From CAXBCP01 sp963974055 (lineage in GTDB: Bacteria > Pseudomonadota > Alphaproteobacteria > MPNO01 > UBA830): DNA of 64,000 nt. The notes beneath the pieces were generated by a model. It saw only the letters and a program-made list of their open reading frames with translations, had not been told where the DNA came from and ran no database searches. The translations under genes were made by a program, and so were the position numbers. Where the stretch lies: contig CAXBCP010000003.1 of the NCBI GenBank assembly GCA_963974055.1, positions 186,001-250,000 on the forward strand, given 5' to 3'. Shown one piece after another: positions 16,109 through 24,577 of this stretch (position 1 is the stretch's first letter; the number at the start of each line of letters is the position of its first letter).

Positions 16109-17182
16109 TTAGCCGATTTCGGCGGCGAGGTTGCCGATCAGTTCTTCCATATCGGCGGCACCGTTCAGCCGGCCCGCCACAGCGGAATGCGGCGTCAGCA
16201 GGGCCTTGGGATAGTTTTTCAGCGGCTCGTCGGGCGGCGACGGCTCTTCGTAGTGCACGTCCAGGGCGATCCCGCCCAGCCGGTCGCTTTCCAGAACGTC
16301 CATCAGCGCATCGCGGTCTATGATCGCGGCGCGTGAAATGTTGATCAGGAACGATCCGTCCTTCATGCGGGCGAAGGCGTCGGCGTCGATCATCCCGCGG
16401 GTGGTGTCGTTGATCGGCAGGTGAACGCTCACGTAGTCTGACCGCTCCAGCAGTTCTTCGAATCCGCAATAGGTTGCGCCCAGCGGCTTTTCGATATTTT
16501 CGGGCAGCCGGGTGCGCTGGTAATACAATACGTTTGCGCCGAACGCCGTCGACCGGGACGCCACCTCGCGCCCGATCTCGCCGAGGCCGAGACAACCGAT
16601 CGTGGAACCGTACAGCGTGCCCAGGCCGTGAACGCGGCCCCAATTGGCGGCCGCAGCATGCCGCCGGTCGTGCATACGCGGCTGGAAACCGGCCTCGCGC
16701 AGGCTTTCTTCGTCGATCCTGTGATTAACCAGGCACAGTTTTTTTGCCATCGAGATCATCATGGCGAAGGCATGTTCCGCCACGGCCACGTTGACGCGCC
16801 GGCGCAGCGGATACACCGCAACGCCGTGGCGCGCGCAGGCGTCCAGGTCGATATTGCGCATGTCGGTCCCGAATTTCTGCACGACCTTGAGCCTGGGCGC
16901 CGCCGCCAGTTCTTCCTCGCCCACGGCCAGGGTTTCGCAGACGATGCCGTCGGCATCCCGGATCGCCGCCCGGAATGCGTCCTGGCCTTCGACCATCATG
17001 TAGCTTGCGGGATAAAGCTTCGGGATCGATGCCCGCACACTGTTCACCCAGCCGTCGAAATCGGGGACATCGACGTGGTAATAGTCTGCAATGGCGGCGT
17101 ATCGTTCGGGGTCTGTATCGGGGTCCAGGATGACCTGGGATGTACGGATTATGACGTCGTCTTCCGCGACGATTTTAGGCAT
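16109..17182 (-). CDS. D-isomer-specific 2-hydroxyacid dehydrogenase
   Basis: A 357-residue NAD-dependent dehydrogenase. The coenzyme-binding motif GCLGLGEIG is intact, and the catalytic triad is visible as Arg in INISRAAIIDRD, Glu in DVHYEEPSP and His in LLTPHSAVAG. This family reduces 2-oxoacids or oxidises D-2-hydroxyacids (phosphoglycerate, lactate, glyoxylate types). An insertion of about 20 residues before the NAD domain (EAGFQPRMHDRRHAAAANW) is unlike SerA. The start is the ATG at 17180-17182. It follows the NAD kinase gene by 14 bases on the same strand, so the two may be co-transcribed. Specific substrate unknown. Confidence 0.87.
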   Translation of the reverse strand: MPKIVAEDDVIIRTSQVILDPDTDPERYAAIADYYHVDVPDFDGWVNSVRASIPKLYPASYMMVEGQDAFRAAIRDADGIVCETLAVGEEELAAAPRLKVVQKFGTDMRNIDLDACARHGVAVYPLRRRVNVAVAEHAFAMMISMAKKLCLVNHRIDEESLREAGFQPRMHDRRHAAAANWGRVHGLGTLYGSTIGCLGLGEIGREVASRSTAFGANVLYYQRTRLPENIEKPLGATYCGFEELLERSDYVSVHLPINDTTRGMIDADAFARMKDGSFLINISRAAIIDRDALMDVLESDRLGGIALDVHYEEPSPPDEPLKNYPKALLTPHSAVAGRLNGAADMEELIGNLAAEIG

Positions 17183-17196
17183 TCGGCGTGCTCCGG

Positions 17197-17964
17197 TCAG
17201 GGGGTGAACTGTTCGTTCAGGATGCGGTCTTCGAGATTGTGTTCCGGGTCGAACAGCAGGGAGAAGGATTTGTCGCTCGACGCGCGCACCGTGACCCGCT
17301 TCACATCGCGAATCTCGGTATAGTCGCCGACCGCGCTGACCGGCCGTTTGCGCGGCTCCAGCACCTCCAGCGTGATTGTCACCGATGCCGGCAGCAGCGC
17401 ACCGCGCCAACGCCGCGGACGGAACGCGCTGATCGGGGTCAGCGCCAGCAGGTTTGCGTCCAGCGGCACGATCGGGCCGTGCGCGGACAGGTTATAGGCC
17501 GTGCTGCCCGCCGGCGTCGCCACCAGTACGCCATCGCAGATAAGTTCCGGCAGCCGGACCTTGCGGTCGATCTTGATCCGCAGTTTCGCAGCCTGTCGGG
17601 TTTGTCTCAGCAGCGATATTTCATTGATGGCCACCGACTTGCTTGCATTTCCCTCAACGTCCAGCACCGTCATCTCGAGCGGTCGCAGCTGGACCCGCTC
17701 GGCATTCGCGAGGCGTTTGACGAGGCTGGTTTCCCGGTATTCGTTCATCAGAAAGCCGACCGTGCCGCGGTTCATGCCGTAAATAGGGATATCCGTATCG
17801 AGCCAAGCGTGCAGGGTTTCCAGCATATGGCCGTCGCCGCCAAGGGCGACAATCACATCCGCTTCCTCCGGCGGCACGTGATCGTATTTTGCCGTCAGTT
17901 TGCGGTAGGCCTTTTGCGCCGATTCGGAGCTGGCGGCGACAAAGGCGATCTTGGAAACGGTCAT
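17197..17964 (-). CDS. nadK: NAD kinase
   Basis: A 255-residue NAD kinase, which makes NADP from NAD and ATP or polyphosphate in the cytoplasm. The GGDGHML motif (42-48) holds the catalytic aspartate. GMNRGTVGFLMNE and the glycine-rich ATPAGSTAYNLSAHGPI are family signatures. The length matches the short alphaproteobacterial form. It is read on the minus strand just before the hydroxyacid dehydrogenase gene. The upstream ankyrin gene ends 66 bases before it. Confidence 0.95.
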   Translation of the reverse strand: MTVSKIAFVAASSESAQKAYRKLTAKYDHVPPEEADVIVALGGDGHMLETLHAWLDTDIPIYGMNRGTVGFLMNEYRETSLVKRLANAERVQLRPLEMTVLDVEGNASKSVAINEISLLRQTRQAAKLRIKIDRKVRLPELICDGVLVATPAGSTAYNLSAHGPIVPLDANLLALTPISAFRPRRWRGALLPASVTITLEVLEPRKRPVSAVGDYTEIRDVKRVTVRASSDKSFSLLFDPEHNLEDRILNEQFTP

Positions 17965-18030
17965 CTGAATATGCCAATCAACTGGGTGAGCGGGAGTATA
18001 TCGTCCGCCGGCCAGTGCGCCAAACCCGAC

Positions 18031-19707
18031 CTAGCGGGCGCCTGCATCGCGAAGCGTCTGGATAATGGCCCTGTTGCCTTCGCGGGTTGCGTGCGCGAGC
18101 GCCGTCAGGCCGTTCCGGTCCTGCGCGTTCAGGTCTGCGCCCGCGTCGATCAGGCTGCGGAGTACCGCAACATGCCCGTTCCATGCCGCGCGGATAAGAG
18201 CTGTGCCGCCGTTTGAATCCGGGCGGTCGGGATTGGCTCCGCTCTCCAGGAGACGTGCGACGACATTGGTATGGCCGTTGATCGCCGCCCAGATCAGGGG
18301 CGTGCGTCCTTCAGAATCGGGGAGCTCGGTCTCCACACCCCGGTCCAGCAGGAGCTGGATAACCTGCGACCGGCCCCGCCAGGCTGCACCGATAACGGCG
18401 TTGCGGCCCTCTTCCCCGGCTTTGTCCGCGTCCGCGCCGCGGGCGAGCAGTGACAGGACCGCATCGATTTCGCCCTGTTCCGATGCATCCCGCAATGCGT
18501 CGTTCATGTCCCGGCGGTTGGTGTTGCCGGCGGGGATGTCCGTAAGGTCGTTGATCAGGCTGCCCCACCGTGCCCGCAGTCGTCTCGACTGCACCAGTTC
18601 GCTGGGTTTCAGCAGGTTCTTCAGAAGCGCGCTGCCGGTTTTTGCCCCTTCGTCTCCGGCGTCGGCGGCAAGCGACCACCAGAATGCCGATTCCGCCTGA
18701 TCCTGTGACACGCCAAACCCCGTGAACCGCATCAGGCCGAGCAGGGACTGCGCCGGCGCAAATCCCTGCTGTGCGGCGCGGGTGAGCAATTTAAACGCTT
18801 CCACGGGATCTTTGGGAACGTCGTCGCCGCGGATGTATTTTCCGGCCAGGTTGAACTGCGCGTGCGGGTAGCCGGCCCGGGCTGCCTTGTTCAGGCGCGC
18901 AAGTGTTTTCCGGCGGGCCTGCTCCGGCACCGTGCCGGCATCCGCCCGCGGCGTTGCGGCCTGGCGCAGCCGTTTGTCGCTGCTGAGCATTTGCACGACC
19001 AAGTCGCGTTTGCGTCCCGTAACGGCCTGTACGAAATCGCTGTTTTGGACCTGGATGTTTTCGCCGGCGGCGGGAAGAACGGCCCGGGTTTCCGGAATTG
19101 CCTGCGCAACGGTCGCGGTGCGCGCCGGTGCGCCGGTTTTCGCCGTTGTCCGTTCGGGGGCCGGTGGCGTTGTCGGGGCAGGCGCGGCGGCGGGGGAGCG
19201 TGCCGCGGTGTCCGGTCGCGGCGGCTGTTCGCCGGCTTGTGCGTCCCCGCGGGGCGGGGCGGTTTGCGACGCCTGTTGCGCCTGCCGGGTGCGTTCGGCG
19301 AGACGCTGCAGCAATGCCGACGACCGGCTTTGTCCGGTTTGTCGGGATTCCGGCCGGGCAAGCGAGCCTTCGGGGATACGTGTTTTGGCGGCGGCTCCAT
19401 CTTCCGGCCGTGCGGCCTCCGGGAACGGCGTCACGCCGGACGGGCCGACAACGAGCGCTGGAAGCTTGCCAGTCGTCGTAACCTGCGGGGCCTGCGTAGA
19501 CCGGGTGGTGTCGGGGGCTATGACATCCTGGCGCCGGTCGACAGCATCGGCGCTGACGATTTCGACGGATATCGAATGTCCGGAAGAATCATCAAGCGCA
19601 CCGGACTTGCGTTTGAATATGTCCGGCAGCATCGGCAGGCCGGCAAACAGTGCGCCCATAATGCTGCCATGCAGAAGCATGGAGATCAGCGTACCCCGCC
19701 ACATCAT
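18031..19707 (-). CDS. Membrane-anchored Sel1-repeat and ankyrin-repeat protein with TonB/TolA-like N-terminus
   Basis: A 558-residue protein of unusual make-up. Residues 1-35 hold one membrane helix followed by HSISVEIVSAD, the pattern at the start of TonB and TolA in this class. Then come about 190 residues rich in Pro, Ala, Gln and Arg, predicted to be unstructured and periplasmic. Two or three Sel1 (TPR-like) repeats follow at about 270-370 (YPHAQFNLAGKYIRGDDV, FAPAQSLLGLMRFTGFGV). About five ankyrin repeats fill 400-558 (GRTPLIWAAINGHTNVVARL is typical). All signs point to a periplasmic protein-binding scaffold. It starts 78 bases after rplI with a terminator between them. No partner is evident. 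Confidence 0.85.
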   Translation of the reverse strand: MMWRGTLISMLLHGSIMGALFAGLPMLPDIFKRKSGALDDSSGHSISVEIVSADAVDRRQDVIAPDTTRSTQAPQVTTTGKLPALVVGPSGVTPFPEAARPEDGAAAKTRIPEGSLARPESRQTGQSRSSALLQRLAERTRQAQQASQTAPPRGDAQAGEQPPRPDTAARSPAAAPAPTTPPAPERTTAKTGAPARTATVAQAIPETRAVLPAAGENIQVQNSDFVQAVTGRKRDLVVQMLSSDKRLRQAATPRADAGTVPEQARRKTLARLNKAARAGYPHAQFNLAGKYIRGDDVPKDPVEAFKLLTRAAQQGFAPAQSLLGLMRFTGFGVSQDQAESAFWWSLAADAGDEGAKTGSALLKNLLKPSELVQSRRLRARWGSLINDLTDIPAGNTNRRDMNDALRDASEQGEIDAVLSLLARGADADKAGEEGRNAVIGAAWRGRSQVIQLLLDRGVETELPDSEGRTPLIWAAINGHTNVVARLLESGANPDRPDSNGGTALIRAAWNGHVAVLRSLIDAGADLNAQDRNGLTALAHATREGNRAIIQTLRDAGAR

Positions 19708-19734
19708 TCGGGGCCGCTCCGGCGTTTTACCATT

Positions 19735-19768
19735 GGAAAAGGTTGCGGCCCGGCAATTGCGCCGGGCC
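19735..19768 (-). terminator. Probable terminator after rplI
   Basis: A perfect 8-bp stem (GGCCCGGC at 19747-19754 with GCCGGGCC at 19761-19768) encloses a 6-base loop. On the minus strand a short T-rich run follows (CCTTTTCC). It lies between the rplI stop and the next gene start. Confidence 0.55.
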
Positions 19769-19785
19769 GGCTAATACCGGTGTCG

Positions 19786-20433
19786 TCAGCTGGCGGGCTT
19801 GTCCGCGTCGCCATCATCGGATCCGGCTTCGTCAATGGCCGGCGCCGCCTCTGTCGACAGCTCCGACTCGCCGGGGATTGCTTCGGCTTCGAAGACTTCC
19901 TCGACGTCGATGGCGTCTTCTTCGACAATGTCGACGACATCGCCGTCGCGGTTGACGCGTTCGCCGCGCGCCTGCATTTCGGCTTCTTCGGTTGACCGGG
20001 CGACGTTCGCCGTTATTTCGGCGGAGACTTCGGGGTGGAGGTCGACACGGACGGGATGCATGCCGACAGTCTTGATCGGCCGCGCGAGCTTCACCTGGCG
20101 GCGGTCAACGGTGACGCCCGCTTCGGTAATGCCCGTCGATATGTCGCGCGTCGTCACCGAACCGTACAGCTGGTCGCCGTCGCTGGCCTGGCGGACGATG
20201 ATGATCGTCATCCCGTCCATGTCCTTGGCGAGGCGTTCGGCCTCAGCACGGTTTTCAAGGTTTTCGGCCTCAAGCTGGGCGCGCTGTTCCTGGAACACGG
20301 CACGGCTGGATTCGCTTGCCCGGAGGGCTTTCTTCTGCGGCAGGAGATAGTTGCGCGCATAGCCCGGCTTGACGCTGACCACGTCGCCCATCTGGCCCAG
20401 TTTTTCGATTCGTTCGAGCAGTATGACTTCCAT
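19786..20433 (-). CDS. rplI: 50S ribosomal protein L9
   Basis: A 215-residue L9. The conserved N-terminal domain (MEVILLERIEKLGQMGDVVSVKPGYARNYLLP) binds 23S rRNA, joined by a long helix to the C-terminal domain ending near residue 150. Beyond it lies a tail of about 65 residues very rich in Glu, Asp and Ala, absent from the 149-residue E. coli protein. The ATG shares one base with the TAA stop of the DUF2232 gene (TAATG). It is the last gene of the rpsF-rpsR-DUF2232-rplI operon and is followed by a terminator. Confidence 0.95.
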   Translation of the reverse strand: MEVILLERIEKLGQMGDVVSVKPGYARNYLLPQKKALRASESSRAVFQEQRAQLEAENLENRAEAERLAKDMDGMTIIIVRQASDGDQLYGSVTTRDISTGITEAGVTVDRRQVKLARPIKTVGMHPVRVDLHPEVSAEITANVARSTEEAEMQARGERVNRDGDVVDIVEEDAIDVEEVFEAEAIPGESELSTEAAPAIDEAGSDDGDADKPAS

Positions 20434-21395
20434 TATTCGTTCCCTTTGTTCGTCCGCCGCGTCTGCATCCGTTCGCGGAGCCGCAGCCAGTATTCCAATA
20501 TGCCCAAAAGCGCGATAATCGCGGCGGGCCAGAGCAGCAAAATCAATAGCAAATAGACCGCCGCCAGCATTATGGGGCGTCCGGGCCAAGCGGCGGAGAT
20601 ACTATGCAGAACTGCCAGCCCGATAAAGAAAAAAGGTATCGTTGCGATCAACATTACGTTGAAGCCGAAAAAGCCCGGTTCTCCGCCAAAAAACGTGAGC
20701 AAAATGCCAAAAACGACTGCCGCGGCGGGCCAGAGCGGTCCCTTAATTTCACGATAATCGGGTTTCGGCCGGATATTTTTCCCCGATGCGGTCAGAAACT
20801 GCTGCGCGAGAACGCCGTTGACGACGTTCATCAGCACCCAGGAAGCAACCGCTACGGCCGGGAAAAAACGGGACATCGTTTTGATGACCTCGTCGACCGC
20901 GGCTTTGTCGGCGCCGCGAAAAGCGCTCATGACCGTCGAGAGATACCCTTCGATCGCGCCCCGGACACCGTTTTCGCCGCCCATGAAGATCAGGTAGGCG
21001 ACGACGAATGCCACAAGTCCGAGTCCTGTCAGCCAGCCGAGAATGCGGCCAGCCGGATACCATTCCGTGACCCCGTCGGGGCTGTCCTGTCCCGTTGACG
21101 GATCGATCGTCCGACTCTGCAGGGCGAAGTACACAACGACGAGCACCGGGAGGGCAGACGTGAGGATGAAAAGCGACAGCGCGCCGACACCGGGAGAGCC
21201 GAGCGCGACGAGAATCGCCGCGGTCGCCGCCGCCATCGCCGCCGGCATGAATCCGAGGGCAAGGCCGGTCGCCGCAATCGGCGCCTGTGCAAAATAGGCG
21301 AGCATAAAGGCGCCGGGCGACCCGAGCGTCACCGAGAGGTGAAGCAGGGCGGCAACGACGCCCGCGCCCAACGGGATGAGCTGTGCGCGCGGCAT
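20433..21395 (-). CDS. DUF2232-family membrane protein
   Basis: A 320-residue polytopic membrane protein with about eight hydrophobic segments and no obvious catalytic motif. Position and topology match the DUF2232 (YybS-like) proteins found between rpsR and rplI in many alphaproteobacteria. It overlaps rplI by one base and follows rpsR by 58 bases, all on the minus strand. The function of the family is not established. The fixed location suggests expression linked to ribosome synthesis. Confidence 0.85.
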   Translation of the reverse strand: MPRAQLIPLGAGVVAALLHLSVTLGSPGAFMLAYFAQAPIAATGLALGFMPAAMAAATAAILVALGSPGVGALSLFILTSALPVLVVVYFALQSRTIDPSTGQDSPDGVTEWYPAGRILGWLTGLGLVAFVVAYLIFMGGENGVRGAIEGYLSTVMSAFRGADKAAVDEVIKTMSRFFPAVAVASWVLMNVVNGVLAQQFLTASGKNIRPKPDYREIKGPLWPAAAVVFGILLTFFGGEPGFFGFNVMLIATIPFFFIGLAVLHSISAAWPGRPIMLAAVYLLLILLLWPAAIIALLGILEYWLRLRERMQTRRTNKGNE

Positions 21396-21453
21396 AAATT
21401 TACTTCCGGCCGGCGAACCGGCGGTTTGACTGCTGCCGGCGAACCGGCAACGG

Positions 21454-21681
21454 TCAGTTAATCAGAAACGGCATCAGCGCGAGATTGCGCGCCCGCTTGA
21501 TTGCGGTGGCGAGTTCGCGCTGTTTCTTGGCTGAAACGGCCGTAATACGGCTCGGCACGATCTTGCCGCGTTCAGACGTGAACCGCTGAAGCAGTTTGAC
21601 GTTCTTATAATCGATCTTCGGGGCATTATCCCCGGAAAACGGGCAGCTCTTGGGCCGCCGGAAAAAGGGGCGCCGGCTCAT
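21454..21681 (-). CDS. rpsR: 30S ribosomal protein S18
   Basis: A 75-residue S18 of normal length. The segments KIDYKNVKLLQRFTSERGKI and RITAVSAKKQRELATAIKRAR are diagnostic. It forms a heterodimer with S6 on the platform of the small subunit. The start ATG overlaps the rpsF stop by 4 bases (ATGA), so the two partners are translationally coupled. One Cys (SCPF) is near the N-terminus. Confidence 0.97.
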   Translation of the reverse strand: MSRRPFFRRPKSCPFSGDNAPKIDYKNVKLLQRFTSERGKIVPSRITAVSAKKQRELATAIKRARNLALMPFLIN

Positions 21682-22145
21682 TCTTCGGTTTCCTTGGTGT
21701 CGGAGGCGGGGGTATCAGACGCCGATGCGCTGGCCGATACTGCCGGCGTATCGCCGCTGTCGCGTTTCGGCCGGTCATCATCGCGGCCACGACCGCGGTC
21801 GCGATCCCGGTCGTCGCGGTTGCTTTTGCTCTGCATCATCACCGACGGTTCTTCGTCATGCTCGTCGACGCGGATGCTCATGTAGCGAAGCACGTCTTCG
21901 TGGATACGCATGTTGCGTTCCATTTCGCTCAGCGCCGCGGGCGGGCAGTCGATGTTCAGCAGCGAATAATGGCCCTTCCGGTTCTTTTTGATCCGGTAGG
22001 CGAGGGATTTCAGGCCCCAATATTCGTCTTTCACGACCTTGCCGCCGTTTTCCTCAAGGATCTTCGTCATATCCGCTGTGAGGGTTTCGACCTGGGTCGC
22101 GGAAATATCCGGGCGTGCGATATACACGCTTTCGTATAATGGCAC
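21678..22145 (-). CDS. rpsF: 30S ribosomal protein S6
   Basis: A 155-residue S6, longer than the roughly 100-residue core. The core (PLYESVYIARPDISATQVETL to about 110) is followed by a charged tail of Asp/Arg-rich sequence and a Thr/Glu end (DTKETEE), comparable in place to the glutamate tail of E. coli S6. The start is GTG at 22143-22145 with AGGAG 8 bases upstream. It is the first gene of the ribosomal operon. An 11-base tandem duplication lies just before the ribosome site. Confidence 0.96.
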   Translation of the reverse strand: MPLYESVYIARPDISATQVETLTADMTKILEENGGKVVKDEYWGLKSLAYRIKKNRKGHYSLLNIDCPPAALSEMERNMRIHEDVLRYMSIRVDEHDEEPSVMMQSKSNRDDRDRDRGRGRDDDRPKRDSGDTPAVSASASASDTPASDTKETEE

Positions 22146-22156
22146 CGTTGTTACTC

Positions 22157-22178
22157 CTGGTTAGCGTCTGGTTAGCGT
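22157..22178. repeat. 11-bp tandem duplication in the rpsF leader
   Basis: CTGGTTAGCGT occurs twice in direct succession (22157-22167 and 22168-22178, no mismatch). It sits directly upstream of the rpsF ribosome site on the minus strand and overlaps the first bases of the AGGAG context. It may be a simple slippage product. Confidence 0.75.
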
Positions 22179-22361
22179 CCGGCCCGCAGGTATCTGTGAC
22201 ACCCCGTCCGGTACGCCGCTCTGTAGCTAGAATTCGGACACCTAAAAGGGCCGAATCCGAATAATAATCGATATAAAATTGCGCGCCGAAGCACGAGGCG
22301 CCGGAATATACACATTTGGCGGGCACACGCAAGCGATCCCGGTATGATTCGCCCCACTATC

Positions 22362-22389
22362 TTGACTCACCTTAACCACCGTCTATGAC
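22362..22389 (+). promoter_or_regulatory. Predicted sigma-70 promoter for fabD
   Basis: TTGACT (22362-22367) and TATGAC (22384-22389) are separated by 16 bases. Both boxes match well. The expected transcript would begin near 22396, about 40 bases before the fabD start codon. Confidence 0.5.
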
Positions 22390-22400
22390 TGCGGAAAGAT

Positions 22401-22413
22401 GCCCCTAAGGGGC
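22401..22413. promoter_or_regulatory. Short palindrome in the fabD leader
   Basis: GCCCCTAAGGGGC is a 5-bp GC-only inverted repeat with a 3-base centre. It lies just past the predicted start point of the fabD transcript and 23 bases before the ATG. It could be an operator or an RNA hairpin. Confidence 0.45.
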
Positions 22414-22435
22414 GGAAACCGATAGGGAACAAGAA

Positions 22436-23377
22436 ATGACACGTGCATTTGTCTTTCCGGGCCAGGGTTCGCAGGTCGTCGGCATGGGCCACGATCTCCT
22501 GGAGACATTCCCGATAGCCCGGGAAACGCTGGAAGAAATCGACGATGCGCTTGGCCGGAATCTGTCGAAAATCATTGCTTCCGGTCCTCCCGAAGAGCTG
22601 ATGCTGACCGAAAACGCCCAGCCCGCGCTGATGGCGATCAGCATGGCGGTACTCCGCGTGCTCGAAAAGGAAGGCGGCGTCGACCTGGCCTCCAGTTGCG
22701 CCTTTGTCGCCGGCCATTCGCTCGGCGAATATTCGGCCCTCGCTGCCGCGCGGAGCCTGGGCCTGGCGGACACGGCCCGGCTTCTGAACACGCGTGGCCA
22801 GGCGATGCAGAAGGCCGTGCCCGTCGGCGAAGGCGGCATGGCGGCGCTGCTTGGCGCCGAGATGGACATGGCGCTCGAAATTGCGAACGAAGCGGCGCAG
22901 GGCGAAGTATGCTCGCCGGCGAACGATAACGGGCCCGGCCAGGTTGTCCTGTCGGGCGCGATGGCCGCGATCGACCGGGCAATCGAAATCGCCGGTACGA
23001 AAGGCGTGCGTCGCAGTGTGAAACTTCCGGTGAGCGCTCCGTTTCATTGTGCCTTGATGGCCCCGGCAGCGGCGGTAATGGAAGCGGCGCTGGCGGATAC
23101 CGATCTGGTGCGGCCCCTGGTGCCTGTAATGGCGAACGTGACAGCGGCGCCTGCCGAAAACCCCGAGGACCTCCGCCGGTTGCTGGTCGAACAGGTCACG
23201 TCGCTGGTGCGCTGGCGCGAGAGCGTGCTGGCAATGCGGGATGCAGGCGTCGATACGCTGATCGAGCTCGGGGCGGGCAAGGTTCTGACGGGACTCGCCA
23301 AACGGATCGACCGGGATATGACGGCGATGAACGTCGAGACGCCGGCCGATGTCGAGGCCGTTCTGGAAACACTGTAA
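22436..23377 (+). CDS. fabD: Malonyl-CoA:ACP transacylase
   Basis: A 313-residue FabD that loads malonate from CoA onto acyl carrier protein, in the cytoplasm. The N-terminal FPGQGSQ motif, the nucleophile Ser95 in GHSLGEYSA and the partner His204 in SAPFHCALM are all present. It opens the fabD-fabG-acpP-fabF cluster, with fabG starting 17 bases after its stop. The ribosome site is a weak GGGAACAAG upstream of the ATG. Confidence 0.97.
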   Translation: MTRAFVFPGQGSQVVGMGHDLLETFPIARETLEEIDDALGRNLSKIIASGPPEELMLTENAQPALMAISMAVLRVLEKEGGVDLASSCAFVAGHSLGEYSALAAARSLGLADTARLLNTRGQAMQKAVPVGEGGMAALLGAEMDMALEIANEAAQGEVCSPANDNGPGQVVLSGAMAAIDRAIEIAGTKGVRRSVKLPVSAPFHCALMAPAAAVMEAALADTDLVRPLVPVMANVTAAPAENPEDLRRLLVEQVTSLVRWRESVLAMRDAGVDTLIELGAGKVLTGLAKRIDRDMTAMNVETPADVEAVLETL

Positions 23378-23393
23378 AACGGGAAACCTGACC

Positions 23394-24131
23394 ATGTTCG
23401 GATTGTCCGACAAAAAAGTTCTTGTCACCGGCGCCTCAGGCGGAATCGGCGGTGCCATCGCGCGGGCGATGCATGCGCAGGGTGCGACGGTCGCTCTTGC
23501 CGGACGCAACCGCGATGCGCTGGATTCACTGGCCGGCGATCTCGGCGACCGTTGCCATGTCATTGTTGGCGATCTCGGCGATACGGAATCGGCCGATGCC
23601 ATGCTTGCGGCCGCATCCGATGCCATGGGCGGGATCGACGTGCTGGTCAACAACGCGGGGCTCACGCGCGACAATCTCGCGATGCGGATAAAGGACGAGG
23701 ACTGGCAGACGGTGATCGACGTAAACCTGACGGCGACGTTCCGTCTTTCGCGTGCGGTGCTTCGCGGCATGATGAAGGCGCGCTGGGGACGCATTATCAA
23801 CGTGACGTCGATCGTCGGCGTGACCGGCAATGCCGGCCAGACCAACTATGCGGCGTCGAAGGCGGGCATTATCGGCATGTCCAAGTCGATGGCGGGTGAA
23901 GTGGCGACCCGGGGCATCACGGTGAACTGTATCGCACCCGGTTTCATTGCGACCCCGATGACCGAATCACTCGGCGACGAACAGACGGAAAAACTGACCG
24001 GCGCAATCCCCGCGGGTCGCCTCGGAACCCCTGAAGACGTGGCCGCCTGCGCCGTATTTCTGGCTTCCGAAGAGGCGGCCTATGTCACCGGTCAAACCTT
24101 GCATGTAAATGGCGGAATGGCCATGATATAG
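23394..24131 (+). CDS. fabG: 3-oxoacyl-ACP reductase
   Basis: A 245-residue classical SDR that reduces 3-oxoacyl-ACP with NADPH in fatty acid elongation. The cofactor motif TGASGGIG begins at residue 12. Asn111, Ser139, Tyr152 and Lys156 (YAASK) form the catalytic tetrad. The C-terminal TGQTLHVNGGMAMI is typical of FabG. The ATG at 23394 follows the fabD stop by 17 bases. An upstream in-frame ATG inside fabD is not needed. The position between fabD and acpP supports the assignment over other SDR roles. Confidence 0.96.
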   Translation: MFGLSDKKVLVTGASGGIGGAIARAMHAQGATVALAGRNRDALDSLAGDLGDRCHVIVGDLGDTESADAMLAAASDAMGGIDVLVNNAGLTRDNLAMRIKDEDWQTVIDVNLTATFRLSRAVLRGMMKARWGRIINVTSIVGVTGNAGQTNYAASKAGIIGMSKSMAGEVATRGITVNCIAPGFIATPMTESLGDEQTEKLTGAIPAGRLGTPEDVAACAVFLASEEAAYVTGQTLHVNGGMAMI

Positions 24132-24271
24132 AGCTTGGGGTAAATATACCTCAGATCAGTCGCAGGCCCGGAAAACATGCCGTACAAGCGTGAAAGCCGG
24201 GTCAGGAGATAACGAACCCAAAGGTCGGCCCGCCGTTAACTCGGACGCCGGTTAATTCCAAGGAAAACATA

Positions 24272-24508
24272 ATGAGCGATACCGCAGACCGCGTGAAAAA
24301 GATCGTTGTCGAACATCTCGGCGTAGACGAAGCGAAAGTCACCGATAACGCCAGCTTCATCGACGATCTCGGGGCGGACAGTCTCGATACGGTCGAATTG
24401 GTCATGGCGTTCGAAGAAGAATTCGGATGCGAAATTCCCGACGACGCGGCCGAGAAAATCCTGACCGTCAAGGACGCGATCGGCTTCATCGACGAAAACG
24501 CCGGCTGA
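24272..24508 (+). CDS. acpP: Acyl carrier protein
   Basis: A 78-residue acidic carrier protein. Ser37 in GADSLDTVEL is the site of 4'-phosphopantetheine attachment. The ribosome site CAAGGAAAA lies 6-8 bases before the ATG. A 140-base gap after fabG is long enough for a separate promoter, in keeping with the high expression usual for acpP. fabF follows 69 bases downstream. Confidence 0.98.
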   Translation: MSDTADRVKKIVVEHLGVDEAKVTDNASFIDDLGADSLDTVELVMAFEEEFGCEIPDDAAEKILTVKDAIGFIDENAG

Positions 24509-24577
24509 TAATCGGGTCACTGGCGGAGATATGTGCTCTGCGCCGGTAAACTGCCCGGCAATCTTGAAAGCGTGGAT

